NCBI GenBank assembly: GCA_902492755.1
Contig: CABUNB010000003.1
Coordinates: 1 to 64,000 of the forward strand
Direction of reading: 5' to 3'
Source of the DNA: an uncultured Collinsella sp.
GTDB taxonomy: Bacteria > Actinomycetota > Coriobacteriia > Coriobacteriales > Coriobacteriaceae
Length of the DNA stretch: 64,000 bases
Below are positions 17,305 through 25,771 of this stretch, piece after piece (position 1 is the first letter of the stretch; every line of letters starts with the position of its first letter). The position numbers and the translations under genes are program-made. A model generated the notes under the pieces. It worked only from the letters and a program-made list of their open reading frames with translations, ran no database searches and was not told the DNA's origin.

Positions 17305-18132
17305 TTAAATCAACCCAAAATGCTGCATCGCTGTGACGGTACCGTCGTGTGCGACATCGTCGGTCACGTAGTCGGCGAGCGCCTTGACCTCGGGCATGGC
17401 GTTGCCCATGGCCACGGCCGTCTCGACGGCGGCGAGCATGCCCAGGTCGTTGCCGGAATCGCCAAAGCCAAAGGTGCGCGCATTGCCAGTGCGGCCCAGA
17501 TACTCCAGCGCTCGCGCCACGCCCAAGCCCTTGTCGATGCCTTTGGGGCTCAGCTCGCGATTCTGGCCACCGGTGTTGCACAGCTCAAACTCGCGATCGA
17601 TAAAGCCGTCGTCGTTGGCCACGCGAGCCAGGTTGGGCGCATTAAGGCACACCTTGCCCACGCGCAGACGACCGTCGACGTGCATCTCCTCGGCGCTATG
17701 CACCACAGAGGCACCGATCAAAGACGACTGCTCAGCGCCCGCGGGCTCCAGCGCAAAGGTCGCAGCGTTGGCCTCGAAAAAAGCCTCGCCGCCCGCCGCG
17801 GCAATGCGGCGCGCGAGCTCCTCAACAATGTCTTCGTCAAAGCAATCCTCGTGCACCACGCGGCCCTCGACCTCGAGCGTAGCGCCTGCCATGGCAACGA
17901 TACCCGCCGGGTTCAGCGCACGCAGGCCATCGGCAATCAGCCACAAGGGGCGACCCGTGCAGATAAATGCCCGGTGACCCGCATTGCGCAGTCGACCAAA
18001 TGCATCGACAACAGCCTTCGACGGATGGACTGCATTGAAGTCCTTGTCGGTCATATCGTCGGGATCGAACGACGTCAGCGTGCCGTCCACGTCAAAAAAG
18101 AGCACGGCGGATTCGGGGCACGCATCAATCAT
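17305..18132 (-). CDS. HAD superfamily hydrolase, Cof-like (type IIB)
   Basis: 275-residue phosphatase. The ATG at 18132 has GAAAGGAACC upstream. Motif I is DVDGTL with nucleophile Asp14 and acid/base Asp16; motif II is ICTGRP; the C-terminal motif GFGDSGNDLGMLAA holds the Mg-binding Asp residues. The cap lies between motif II and III, as in Cof/YbiV sugar-phosphate phosphatases. It probably dephosphorylates a sugar phosphate or nucleotide in the cytoplasm; no link to the neighbouring PTS operon is shown beyond proximity. Last four codons overlap the terminator stem region. Confidence 0.85.
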   Translation of the reverse strand: MIDACPESAVLFFDVDGTLTSFDPDDMTDKDFNAVHPSKAVVDAFGRLRNAGHRAFICTGRPLWLIADGLRALNPAGIVAMAGATLEVEGRVVHEDCFDEDIVEELARRIAAAGGEAFFEANAATFALEPAGAEQSSLIGASVVHSAEEMHVDGRLRVGKVCLNAPNLARVANDDGFIDREFELCNTGGQNRELSPKGIDKGLGVARALEYLGRTGNARTFGFGDSGNDLGMLAAVETAVAMGNAMPEVKALADYVTDDVAHDGTVTAMQHFGLI

Positions 18133-18207
18133 ATGGGTTCCTTTCGAGGATAAGGGCAAACGAAGCATCCATCATATAATGGAGCGACGCAACCAGAGAG
18201 GTCACCC

Positions 18208-20778
18208 ATGGATTTTTACGCAAGCTGCCCCGAGGGCTTTGAGTCCGCACTCGCCGATGAGCTTAAACGCCTCGGGCTTTCGCATGTCCGCCGCCTGAAG
18301 GGCCGCGCTACGTTTGAGGGCGAGCTCGAAGAAGGCTACCGCGCCTGTCTGTGGTCGCGCCTGGCCAGCCGCGTGTTTGTAGTGCTTGGGCGCTTTGAGG
18401 CGCAGGATGCCGATGAGTTGTACGACGGCGTTTACGACATCGCCTGGGAGAGCATCGTCCGCCCCAGCGCCACCATCGCCATCACCGCCCGCGGCGTGAC
18501 CGAGCAGTTGCGCAACACGCGCTTCTCGGCCCTGCGCGCCAAGGACGCGCTGTGCGACCGTCTGGCCGAGACCACGGGCCGTCGCGCCGATGTCGATGCC
18601 GCCGATCCCGACGTCCACCTGCTGCTTTCGCTGCGTCAGCGCCGCGCGAGCATCAGCCTGGACCTTTCGGGCGACCCGCTGTTCAAGCGCCTGCCGCCCG
18701 CCGCGACCCGCGCCGGCGAGGGCACACACGTGCTGCGCCCCGACTACGCCGCCCTGGTGCTGGCGCAGGTCGGCTGGACCGCACTATGCGAGCGCGAGCT
18801 GACGGCCGACGACTACGAAAACGAAGCCCTGCCCACGCTGATCGACGTCTCATGCGCCGGCGGCGGCCTGCTGTTGGAGGCCGTGAACATTCTGACCGAC
18901 CGCGCCCCGGGCGCCGTCCGCGAGCGCTGGGGCTTTGAGGGCTGGCGGCTGCACGACGCCGCCCTGTGGGAGCAGCTACTTGCCGAGGCGCGCGAGCGCG
19001 AGGCGGCAGCGCGCGAGCGGCAGGCACGCATCGTGGCCGTAGACATTGACCCCGCCGCACGCAAGACCGCCGAGCGCATGGTTAAGTGTGCCGGCTACAA
19101 GCGTTTTGTCGATTTTTGCGCCGCCAAGTCCGCCACCGTGCTGGACCACGCAGGTGCCGTTGCCGGTGCCGCCCTGGTCGCAGACACCACCGAGACCCCG
19201 CTGTCGCTCATGCACGACGCCATGACGCTGGTCGGCGAGCTGCGCCGCGCCCCCGAGCTCGCTTCGGCGCCGGTCGCCGCTCTCACCCGCGACGGCTTGC
19301 TGGCCCGCGCGCTCCACGCCGAGCCCGAGCGCTCCATCGCCGTCATGCCCAATAATGAAGAGGCAACTATTGAGGTTTGGCCCTCGCTCGACCACGCCGC
19401 CGCAGCATTTGAAGCTGCGACCAGCGCAGATGTCGAGGGCGAGACCGCGAACGCCGACAACCTCATCAGCGACGAAGCCGCCGACGCCCTCATGCCCGAA
19501 CCTACCGCCACGCTCGACCTGGGTGACGGCAAGCCGCTGCCCGTGCTCATCCCCGAGTCCGAGCAGTTCGCCAACCGCCTGCGCAAGAACGCCCGCCTGC
19601 GTCGCAAGTGGGCAAAGCGCGAGGGCGTGAGCTGCTACCGCGTCTACGATGCCGACCTGCCCGATTACTCTGCCGCCATCGATCTGTACGAGGGTTGCCC
19701 GCAGACGCCGGGCCGCTGGCTCGTCATTGCCGAATACGCCGCGCCCAAGACCATCGACCCCGCACTGGCCCAGGCCCGTATGCTCGATATTCTGGCCATC
19801 GCGCCGCGTATCTTGGATGTTCCGGCCGAGCACGTGCACGCCAAGGCCCGCATGCGCTCGCGCGGCGGCTCGCAGTACGGCAAGCAGGGCGCCGGCAAGG
19901 GCGGATCGGGCGAACGCGCCAACATCGCGCGCCGTCGACTGCCGCTCATCGAAGAGGGCGGCCTCACCTTTGCCGTCAACTTTGACGACTACCTGGACGT
20001 CGGCATCTTCTTGGACCACCGCGTCACCCGCAACCTGGTGCGCGAGCACGCCAAGCAGGCGCGCCGCTTCCTCAACCTGTTTGCCTACACCGGCACTGCC
20101 ACCTGCTACGCGGCAGATGGCGGCGTCGAGGAGACCGTGACGGTCGACCTCTCCAACACCTATCTGGACTGGGCCGAGCGCAACATGCGCCAGAACGGCT
20201 TTGTGGGGCCTCAGCATCATTTTGTGCGCGACGACGTACTCGCTTGGATTCGCGACCAGCGCCAGACGCGCAACCGCTGGGACCTGATCTTTGTCGACCC
20301 GCCCACGTTCTCGAATTCGTCCAAGATGGGCCACCGCACCTGGGATGTCCAGCGCGACCATGTTGAGCTTTTGGCCGGCGTATCGCGCCTGCTCGCGCAG
20401 GGCGGCCATGCCATCTTTAGCTGCAACCTGCGCGGCTTCCGCCCCGAAACGCGCAAGCTCGCCCGCGCGGGCGTGGTGCTGGAGGACATTACGGCGCAGA
20501 CCATCCCCGAGGACTTCGCGCGCAACCAGAAGGTGCACCACTGCTACATCGTGCGCCGCCTGCCCATCGAGGACGCCATGGCCGAAGTCGGCTTTAGCGC
20601 CGAGGAAATTGCCGAGCGCGTCGAGGAACTGCGCAACCCCGAGGCCCGCAAGCCCCGTGCGGCAGTACCCGCGCACGCGCAGGCCGGCAACGGCAAGTCC
20701 AACTTTGCCGGCAAGCCCTTCCCCGCCGGCAAGCCCAAAAAGAAGAAGTTCTACGCCAGCAAGCCCAAGGGCAAATAA
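18208..20778 (+). CDS. rlmKL: RlmKL-type 23S rRNA methyltransferase with degenerate N-terminal half
   Basis: 856-residue fusion of THUMP (about 45-160), an RlmL-type methyltransferase (about 165-420) and an RlmK-type methyltransferase (about 470-770), with a basic Lys-rich tail. E. coli RlmKL is about 700 residues; the excess is an acidic insert near 385-440 and the tail. The RlmK half is intact (FVDPPTFSNSSKMG; FLNLFAYTGTATCYAA) and should make m7G2069. In the RlmL half the SAM motif DPxCGSG has become DVSCAGG, and NPPYGE has become ADTTETP (325-331), so m2G2445 activity looks lost. AGAGAGGTCACCC precedes the ATG. The downstream 65-bp hairpin may act as its terminator. Confidence 0.88.
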   Translation: MDFYASCPEGFESALADELKRLGLSHVRRLKGRATFEGELEEGYRACLWSRLASRVFVVLGRFEAQDADELYDGVYDIAWESIVRPSATIAITARGVTEQLRNTRFSALRAKDALCDRLAETTGRRADVDAADPDVHLLLSLRQRRASISLDLSGDPLFKRLPPAATRAGEGTHVLRPDYAALVLAQVGWTALCERELTADDYENEALPTLIDVSCAGGGLLLEAVNILTDRAPGAVRERWGFEGWRLHDAALWEQLLAEAREREAAARERQARIVAVDIDPAARKTAERMVKCAGYKRFVDFCAAKSATVLDHAGAVAGAALVADTTETPLSLMHDAMTLVGELRRAPELASAPVAALTRDGLLARALHAEPERSIAVMPNNEEATIEVWPSLDHAAAAFEAATSADVEGETANADNLISDEAADALMPEPTATLDLGDGKPLPVLIPESEQFANRLRKNARLRRKWAKREGVSCYRVYDADLPDYSAAIDLYEGCPQTPGRWLVIAEYAAPKTIDPALAQARMLDILAIAPRILDVPAEHVHAKARMRSRGGSQYGKQGAGKGGSGERANIARRRLPLIEEGGLTFAVNFDDYLDVGIFLDHRVTRNLVREHAKQARRFLNLFAYTGTATCYAADGGVEETVTVDLSNTYLDWAERNMRQNGFVGPQHHFVRDDVLAWIRDQRQTRNRWDLIFVDPPTFSNSSKMGHRTWDVQRDHVELLAGVSRLLAQGGHAIFSCNLRGFRPETRKLARAGVVLEDITAQTIPEDFARNQKVHHCYIVRRLPIEDAMAEVGFSAEEIAERVEELRNPEARKPRAAVPAHAQAGNGKSNFAGKPFPAGKPKKKKFYASKPKGK

Positions 20779-20782
20779 CAAA

Positions 20783-20847
20783 GTTGCGGTGGAATACGGA
20801 CTGTTTTGCCTGGAATTAGGCAAATTTAGACCGTATTTCACCGCAAC
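20783..20847. repeat. 65-bp inverted repeat, copy 1
   Basis: Arms GTTGCGGTGGAATACGG (20783-20799) and CCGTATTTCACCGCAAC (20831-20847), one mismatch, with a second small stem TTGCCT / AGGCAA inside. An equally long copy with the same arms lies at 39246-39310. Both sit at 3' ends of genes (here between the convergent rlmKL and response regulator genes). Confidence 0.85.
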
Positions 20848-20872
20848 TCATATTGGGATGGTGGTTGGCTAT

Positions 20873-21586
20873 CTAGCCTTGGGTGACTAGGCGGTAGCCA
20901 ATGCCTACGTGCGTTTGGATATAGCGCGGGTGCGCGGGGTCGGACTCGATCTTCTTGCGCAGCGTGCCCATAAAGACGCGCAGGCTCGCCAGGTCGCTCT
21001 TGGTCGCCGTGCCCCAAATCTCGTGCAAAATAAACTGGTGCGTGAGCACCTTGTCGGCGTTGTGTGCCAGCAGGCACAGGAGCTTGTACTCGATCGGCGT
21101 CAGGTGCAGCTCCTCGCCGTCCATCGTGGCGATGCCGGCGTCAAAGTCGATATGCAGCTCACCGGTATCGAACGAGCCCTCGGAGACAACGCCGCCCGTT
21201 TGCGCATACGAAAGACGTCTGAGCGTCGTGCGAATGCGCGCGAGCAGCTCCTCGACCGAAAACGGCTTGGTCAGGTAGTCGTCGGCACCGGCATCGAGTG
21301 CGCGAATCTTGTCCGCGTCCTCGCTGCGCGCCGAGACCACAATGATCGGCATGCCTGACCATGTGCGCACCGACTCCACCACCTTGACGCCGTCCATATC
21401 GGGCAGGCCCAGATCGAGCAGCACGATGCTCGGTGCCTGCGACGAGGCAGCGGCGATAGCGGCATGGGCGGTCTCCACAGCCATATGGCGCAGGCCGTGC
21501 GCCTCGAGCGCGGCAACGATGAGGTTGCGAACGGCGGGATCGTCCTCGACAACCAAGATGAGCGGTTTTACGGCAGAGTTCGGCAC
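20873..21586 (-). CDS. KdpE-like response regulator (OmpR/PhoB family)
   Basis: 237-residue two-component regulator. The GTG at 21586 is chosen because AAGGAG lies 6 bp upstream, within the end of the kinase gene; an upstream ATG would overlap the kinase by 77 bp. The receiver domain (about 8-122) has the acidic pair EDD at 14-16 and phosphoacceptor Asp58 in LLDLGLPDMDG, with Lys at KPFSVEE. The C-terminal winged helix (about 145-232) contains LTPIEYKLLCLLAHNADKVLTHQ, closest to KdpE. It follows the KdpD-like kinase by 4 bp and lies downstream of kup, so it probably regulates potassium uptake. Confidence 0.9.
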   Translation of the reverse strand: MPNSAVKPLILVVEDDPAVRNLIVAALEAHGLRHMAVETAHAAIAAASSQAPSIVLLDLGLPDMDGVKVVESVRTWSGMPIIVVSARSEDADKIRALDAGADDYLTKPFSVEELLARIRTTLRRLSYAQTGGVVSEGSFDTGELHIDFDAGIATMDGEELHLTPIEYKLLCLLAHNADKVLTHQFILHEIWGTATKSDLASLRVFMGTLRKKIESDPAHPRYIQTHVGIGYRLVTQG

Positions 21587-21590
21587 GGCG

Positions 21591-23216
21591 CTACTCCTTA
21601 TCAAACGAAACATCGGCGACGGGAAGCTCGATCGTAAAGACCGAGCCGTGCGGGTCCGCCGCGGCAACCTCTATGCTACCGCCATGTGCCAGCGCAATGG
21701 AGCGGCAGAGCGAAAGCCCCAGGCCCACGCTGCGGTGGCTGTCGGCCAGGCCATGGTTGGCGGTATAGAACGACTCAAAGATGCGCTCACGGTCCTCGGG
21801 CGCAATTCCCGGGCCGTCATCGGCCACCGAGCACGTCACGTGCCCATCGTCGACGCCAATCGAAATCACGATATGCGAGCCTGCCGGCGTATAGGCGATG
21901 GCATTGTTCACCAGGTTCACCACGAGCTGTACCATCAGACGCGCGTCGACGTTAACGAGCGCCGGTTCATCGCACGCCACCACCTTAAGGTCGTGCTCGC
22001 GCACGGCCGGACTTACGTGGCGCAGCGCCTCCTCGACGATATCGTCCATGAGCTCGAGCGTAGTCGACAGATGCATGCTGCCGCCCTCGAGCTTGGTGAT
22101 GGCAAGCAGGTTCTCGACGGTGGCGTTGAGCCACAGCGCATCCGAGCGAATGGATAGAAGCAGGCCGCGGCGCGTCTGGGCATCGAGCACCGCGGTGCCG
22201 GTCGAGCCCTGATCGAGCAGCACGTCGGCATTGCCCGAAATACTGGTGAGCGGCGTACGCAGATCGTGTGAGATGGAGCGCAGCAGGTTGGCGCGCAGCT
22301 GTTCGTTTTTGGCGAGCACCGCCGCCTCCTCGCGGGCCTCCATGGCGCGGGCGCGATCGAGTGCCAGCTCGCCTTCGCTCACGATGGCATCGGCAAGTGC
22401 CCGCTCCTCATGCGTCAGCACGTCGGGCTCGGCAACGATAGCCAGCACGCCCACCACCGAGGCGGGGTCGCCCGAGCGCACGAAGCCGTCGCCCGCGCGA
22501 ACCGTCAGGTAGATGCCATAAAACGCCGAGCCGCCATAGGTGGCATCGAGCGGCGTTCCCACATAGGCGGACGCCGAGAGCCGCGGCGGCATCTGCGGCG
22601 CCAGCTCGTGCACCGGCGCGGCATCGCCCACGGCCGTGTATGTCGCACGCGGCAGCAGGTCATCGCCCTCGGCGTCGGCGCCGTACCACACGACCGGACG
22701 GCCCGAAAGACGCGCCAGCTGCGTGGCCATAGCGTGAACGATCTGCTGTTCGTCGGCGCAGCGCTGCAACATGCGGTTGGTCTCGAGCACCATATGCGTG
22801 CGGCGGTCGCTGGCGGCAGCCTGTGCCAAGGCGCGGCGCAGGGCCAACGCAATCGAGCTCGACACAAGCGAGACCACGAACATGATGAAGAACATGCCGG
22901 GATAGACGCGGTCGATAAGCGACAGCGAGTAGCGCGGGTCGACAAACAAGAAGTTGTAGAGCGCCACGGCGGCAGCCGAGCTCAGCAAGCAATACAGACG
23001 ACTCCAGGTAAAGAATGCGCACAGCTGAACGGCGAACACATAGACGATCATGATGCTCGGCGCGAGACCCGGATGGTCGAGCAGCGCGCCCACAATCGTC
23101 GCCGCGACCAGCAGCCCCACCGATACGCAGGCGTCATACAGAGGAGTGCGGCGCGTCAGCGTTGTACGCCGCCACCAAAAGCTATCGGCAATATCGCCGT
23201 CCGTACGGACGTCCAT
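21591..23216 (-). CDS. KdpD-like sensor histidine kinase lacking the N-terminal KdpD domain
   Basis: 541-residue membrane kinase. Four membrane segments at about residues 28-128 form the DUF4118 region typical of KdpD, followed by a GAF-like domain (about 140-285), a HisKA domain with phospho-accepting His317 in SISHDLRTPLTS, and a HATPase domain (N box NLVNNAIAY, G1 DDGPGIAP, G2 GLGLSLCRS). Full-length KdpD has about 900 residues and starts with a KdpD/Usp sensor region; both parts are absent here. The gene sits in the order kup, small membrane protein, kinase, regulator. Sensing of potassium or cell envelope state is inferred from homology only. Confidence 0.9.
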   Translation of the reverse strand: MDVRTDGDIADSFWWRRTTLTRRTPLYDACVSVGLLVAATIVGALLDHPGLAPSIMIVYVFAVQLCAFFTWSRLYCLLSSAAAVALYNFLFVDPRYSLSLIDRVYPGMFFIMFVVSLVSSSIALALRRALAQAAASDRRTHMVLETNRMLQRCADEQQIVHAMATQLARLSGRPVVWYGADAEGDDLLPRATYTAVGDAAPVHELAPQMPPRLSASAYVGTPLDATYGGSAFYGIYLTVRAGDGFVRSGDPASVVGVLAIVAEPDVLTHEERALADAIVSEGELALDRARAMEAREEAAVLAKNEQLRANLLRSISHDLRTPLTSISGNADVLLDQGSTGTAVLDAQTRRGLLLSIRSDALWLNATVENLLAITKLEGGSMHLSTTLELMDDIVEEALRHVSPAVREHDLKVVACDEPALVNVDARLMVQLVVNLVNNAIAYTPAGSHIVISIGVDDGHVTCSVADDGPGIAPEDRERIFESFYTANHGLADSHRSVGLGLSLCRSIALAHGGSIEVAAADPHGSVFTIELPVADVSFDKE

Positions 23217-23243
23217 CAGCGCCCCGCCCCTCTCTCAAAAACA

Positions 23244-23284
23244 AAAACCACCACAAAGGGGACAGGCACCTTTGTGGTGGTTTT
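23244..23284. repeat. GGGACAG-loop inverted repeat, stem family 1
   Basis: Arms AAAACCACCACAAAGG (23244-23259) and CCTTTGTGGTGGTTTT (23269-23284), loop GGACAGGCA. A partial third arm TGGTGGTT follows at 23291. Other copies: 57712-57760 and, inverted, 57947-57982. Confidence 0.85.
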
Positions 23285-23330
23285 CCCTCGTGGTGGTTCT
23301 AAGTGTAAAGCCTTCTACGACCGACAGTCG

Positions 23331-23525
23331 CTAGACAAACAGCACGTGCGCGAGCAGGGCGCACACGCACACCGCTCCAAATACCAGTGCCACGATCGAA
23401 ATAACGCGATCGGCCATGTCCATGTTGGCACGATTCGTAAAGAACCGATCTTCGGCGGCGTCGACGCGCGCCTCACGTACCAGCTCGGCAACCACCTCGC
23501 GGCCATCAAGCATCTTTGCATCCAT
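23331..23525 (-). CDS. Small single-span membrane protein between kup and kinase
   Basis: 64-residue protein not recognised. The ATG at 23525 is preferred because GGGGAGG lies 6 bp upstream; another ATG at 23555 has a weaker site. The first half is charged and probably cytoplasmic; the C-terminal half has one membrane segment of about 22 hydrophobic residues (MADRVISIVALVFGAVCVCA region) with two Cys, ending shortly after. It is 61 bp downstream of kup and upstream of the KdpD-like kinase on the same strand. Its place suggests an accessory or regulatory peptide of the potassium module, comparable in size to KdpF, but there is no sequence basis for homology. Confidence 0.6.
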   Translation of the reverse strand: MDAKMLDGREVVAELVREARVDAAEDRFFTNRANMDMADRVISIVALVFGAVCVCALLAHVLFV

Positions 23526-23585
23526 GTTTGCCTCCCCGGTCTCAATCTTATCCATCGATAACCAACTCCGTGTAGTCTCCGTCGG

Positions 23586-25613
23586 CTACGGGCGCTCGTT
23601 AGGAGCCAGGCGCTGCATCTTGCTCACGGCCTTAAACTTGGTGAACAGCGGCACGTACTCAAAGCTCACGTTGGAGTTCTCCAGGCCATACCAGCGCGCG
23701 GGCGTGCCGGCGGCGCGGCGGATGATGTACTTGAGCGTGATGGCCGTGCGCTCGCTCGGCTCCACGTCGCTTTCGGGCGCCAGCAGCTTGCGGATCATGA
23801 CGAACTTGAACGTGCCAATGTTGCCCGGATCCTTATAGACCGAGTAGTCGTGCGTCTGCGACGGCAGCTCGCCGGTGGCAGCCAGGTCCTGAACGACCTG
23901 ACGCAGGTAGGCATTGACGCGCTGGTTGATCTTGTAGCCCAGGTACAGATGCACGCGGAACACGTAGTCGGTGCCGAACGTCTCGACCGAATAGGCAAAG
24001 GTATGCGGCTCGTCCATGGTCTCGACATTCACGAACCACCAGGCGCGAGCGCGCTTGGGATGCTTGTCCAAGATCGAGTAGACGATATCGCGGTCGATGT
24101 AATCGGTATGGGTGTCCTTGGTCAGGTACACGATGTTGTCGCTCAGGCGCTCGTAGCGATCGTCATCGCGCAGGCGCTTGAGCTGCGGCAGGTAGCTGCG
24201 CAGCGGCAGCAGCGTAAACTGGCGCTGCTCGACCGCCGTGCCGTTGTACCAGCACACCATAATACCCATGATGAGTGCAGCCATGAGGATGGTGAAGTAG
24301 CCGCCGTGGAAGAACTTGGTGAGCGAGCTCACGAAGAAGAAGCCTTCGAGCAAAAGGAAGAAGGCCGCGAAGATCCACGGAGCAACCTTGAGCTTGCGCT
24401 CCTCGTGCAGGTAGAAGAAGAGCAGCAGCGTGGTGCACATCATAGTCAGCGTAATGGCAAGGCCGTAGGCGGCTTCCATATGCGCCGAGTTCTGGAACAG
24501 CAGCACCACGATGACGCAGCCGACGAGCATGACGTTGTTGACCATGGGGATGTAGAGCTGGCCCTTGGTCTCGGCAGGGTAGAAGACCTGCATGTGCGGC
24601 ATGAGGTCCAGGCGACTGGCCTCGGACACCAGCGAAAACGCGCCGGTAATGAGCGCCTGCGAGGCAATGATGGCCGCGACGGTGGAAAGGCCGACGGCAA
24701 ACGGGCGCAGGCCCGGGGCGAGCATCTGGTAGAACGGGTTAAGGTCGGCAATGCCCATGAGTTCGGGGTTGGCAGCGTTGTTGATAAGCCAAGCGCCCTG
24801 GCCCATATAGGACAGCAGCAAGCAGCACTTAACGAACGGCCAGGTGGCGTAAATGTTGCCGCGACCCACATGGCCCATGTCGGAGTAGAGCGCCTCGGCA
24901 CCGGTGGTGGCGAGGAAGCAGCTGCCCAGAATCATGATGCCCGCGTGGTTGTTGGGGCTCAGCAAAAAGGCGATGCCGCGCACCGGGTTGAGGCACAGCA
25001 GCACGGCGGGGTGCTGGAAGACAAAGAACAGACCCGTGCCGCCCAGGAACAGGAACCACAGCGTCATGATGGGGCCAAAGGCGTGACCGATCTTGGCCGT
25101 ACCGATGCGCTGTACCAAGAAGAGCACGATGATGATGGCGAGCGTAATGGCGACGACGCGGCCCTGGTCATCGCCCAGCACGGCATGGACCGCCGGGATG
25201 GTGCGCAGGCCCTCGATGGCCGTGGTAACGGTGACGGCCGGCGTCAGGATGCCGTCGGCGAGGAGCGCCGCCCCGCCCAGCATGGCGGGGATGATAAGCC
25301 ACTTGCCGCAGCGCTTGACCAGGCTGTACAGGGCAAAGATGCCGCCCTCGCCATGGTTATCGGCGCGCAGCGAAATGAGCACATACTTGATGGTGGTCAG
25401 CAGCGTGACCGTCCACACGACAAGGGAGAGCGCGCCAAGCACGAACTCCTCCGTCACGCTTCCGATGCCGCCGTTGCCGGCAACGAGCGCCTTGGTTACA
25501 TACATGGGGCTGGTGCCGATATCGCCGTACACCACGCCCAGCGTGACGAGCATCGCCGAGATGCTCACAGGAATCGCAGCGTGCGAGGCTGCCTCCTTGG
25601 CCTTTTGTTCCAT
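23586..25613 (-). CDS. kup: Kup potassium uptake permease
   Basis: 675-residue KUP/HAK/KT-family potassium-proton symporter of the cytoplasmic membrane. The ATG at 25613 follows GGGAGGAAA; six residues of upstream reading frame are excluded. The start TLGVVYGDIGTSPMYV in the first membrane segment is the family signature; about 12 membrane segments extend to residue 470, then a cytoplasmic C-terminal domain. Length is normal. It heads a minus-strand group with a small membrane protein, a KdpD-like kinase and a KdpE-like regulator, an uncommon pairing since KdpDE usually accompany the KdpABC pump. Confidence 0.93.
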   Translation of the reverse strand: MEQKAKEAASHAAIPVSISAMLVTLGVVYGDIGTSPMYVTKALVAGNGGIGSVTEEFVLGALSLVVWTVTLLTTIKYVLISLRADNHGEGGIFALYSLVKRCGKWLIIPAMLGGAALLADGILTPAVTVTTAIEGLRTIPAVHAVLGDDQGRVVAITLAIIIVLFLVQRIGTAKIGHAFGPIMTLWFLFLGGTGLFFVFQHPAVLLCLNPVRGIAFLLSPNNHAGIMILGSCFLATTGAEALYSDMGHVGRGNIYATWPFVKCCLLLSYMGQGAWLINNAANPELMGIADLNPFYQMLAPGLRPFAVGLSTVAAIIASQALITGAFSLVSEASRLDLMPHMQVFYPAETKGQLYIPMVNNVMLVGCVIVVLLFQNSAHMEAAYGLAITLTMMCTTLLLFFYLHEERKLKVAPWIFAAFFLLLEGFFFVSSLTKFFHGGYFTILMAALIMGIMVCWYNGTAVEQRQFTLLPLRSYLPQLKRLRDDDRYERLSDNIVYLTKDTHTDYIDRDIVYSILDKHPKRARAWWFVNVETMDEPHTFAYSVETFGTDYVFRVHLYLGYKINQRVNAYLRQVVQDLAATGELPSQTHDYSVYKDPGNIGTFKFVMIRKLLAPESDVEPSERTAITLKYIIRRAAGTPARWYGLENSNVSFEYVPLFTKFKAVSKMQRLAPNERP

Positions 25614-25648
25614 AAGCCGGTTTCCTCCCAACTTTAATGTTCGAAGGG

Positions 25649-25677
25649 ATTATAGGCAATCGGCCCATGTTTTAATG
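25649..25677 (-). promoter_or_regulatory. Candidate promoter of kup
   Basis: Minus-strand -10 TATAAT (25654-25649), 36 bp upstream of the kup start. The -35 at the proper distance (CATTAA) is weak, so the promoter may need an activator such as the KdpE-like protein. Confidence 0.5.
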
Positions 25678-25736
25678 CACTGTTTTCCCAGCTAGATAAA
25701 CATTTATACGGCCTTTAGGCCACCGCAGCGATATGG

Positions 25737-25769
25737 AATGTGACAAAGGGGCTGTCCCTTTGTCACATT
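25737..25769. repeat. GGGACAG-core inverted repeat, stem family 3
   Basis: Perfect 14-bp arms AATGTGACAAAGGG (25737-25750) and CCCTTTGTCACATT (25756-25769), with CTGTCCC (reverse complement of GGGACAG) across the loop. A partner copy is at 45897-45928. It abuts the 3' end of the nitroreductase gene and could terminate it. Confidence 0.85.
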
Positions 25770-25771
25770 CG

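Noticed and set aside
25614..25736. c-di-AMP (ydaO-type) riboswitch before kup.
   Set aside because: Only about 35 nt separate the -10 box from the start codon, too short for that riboswitch.
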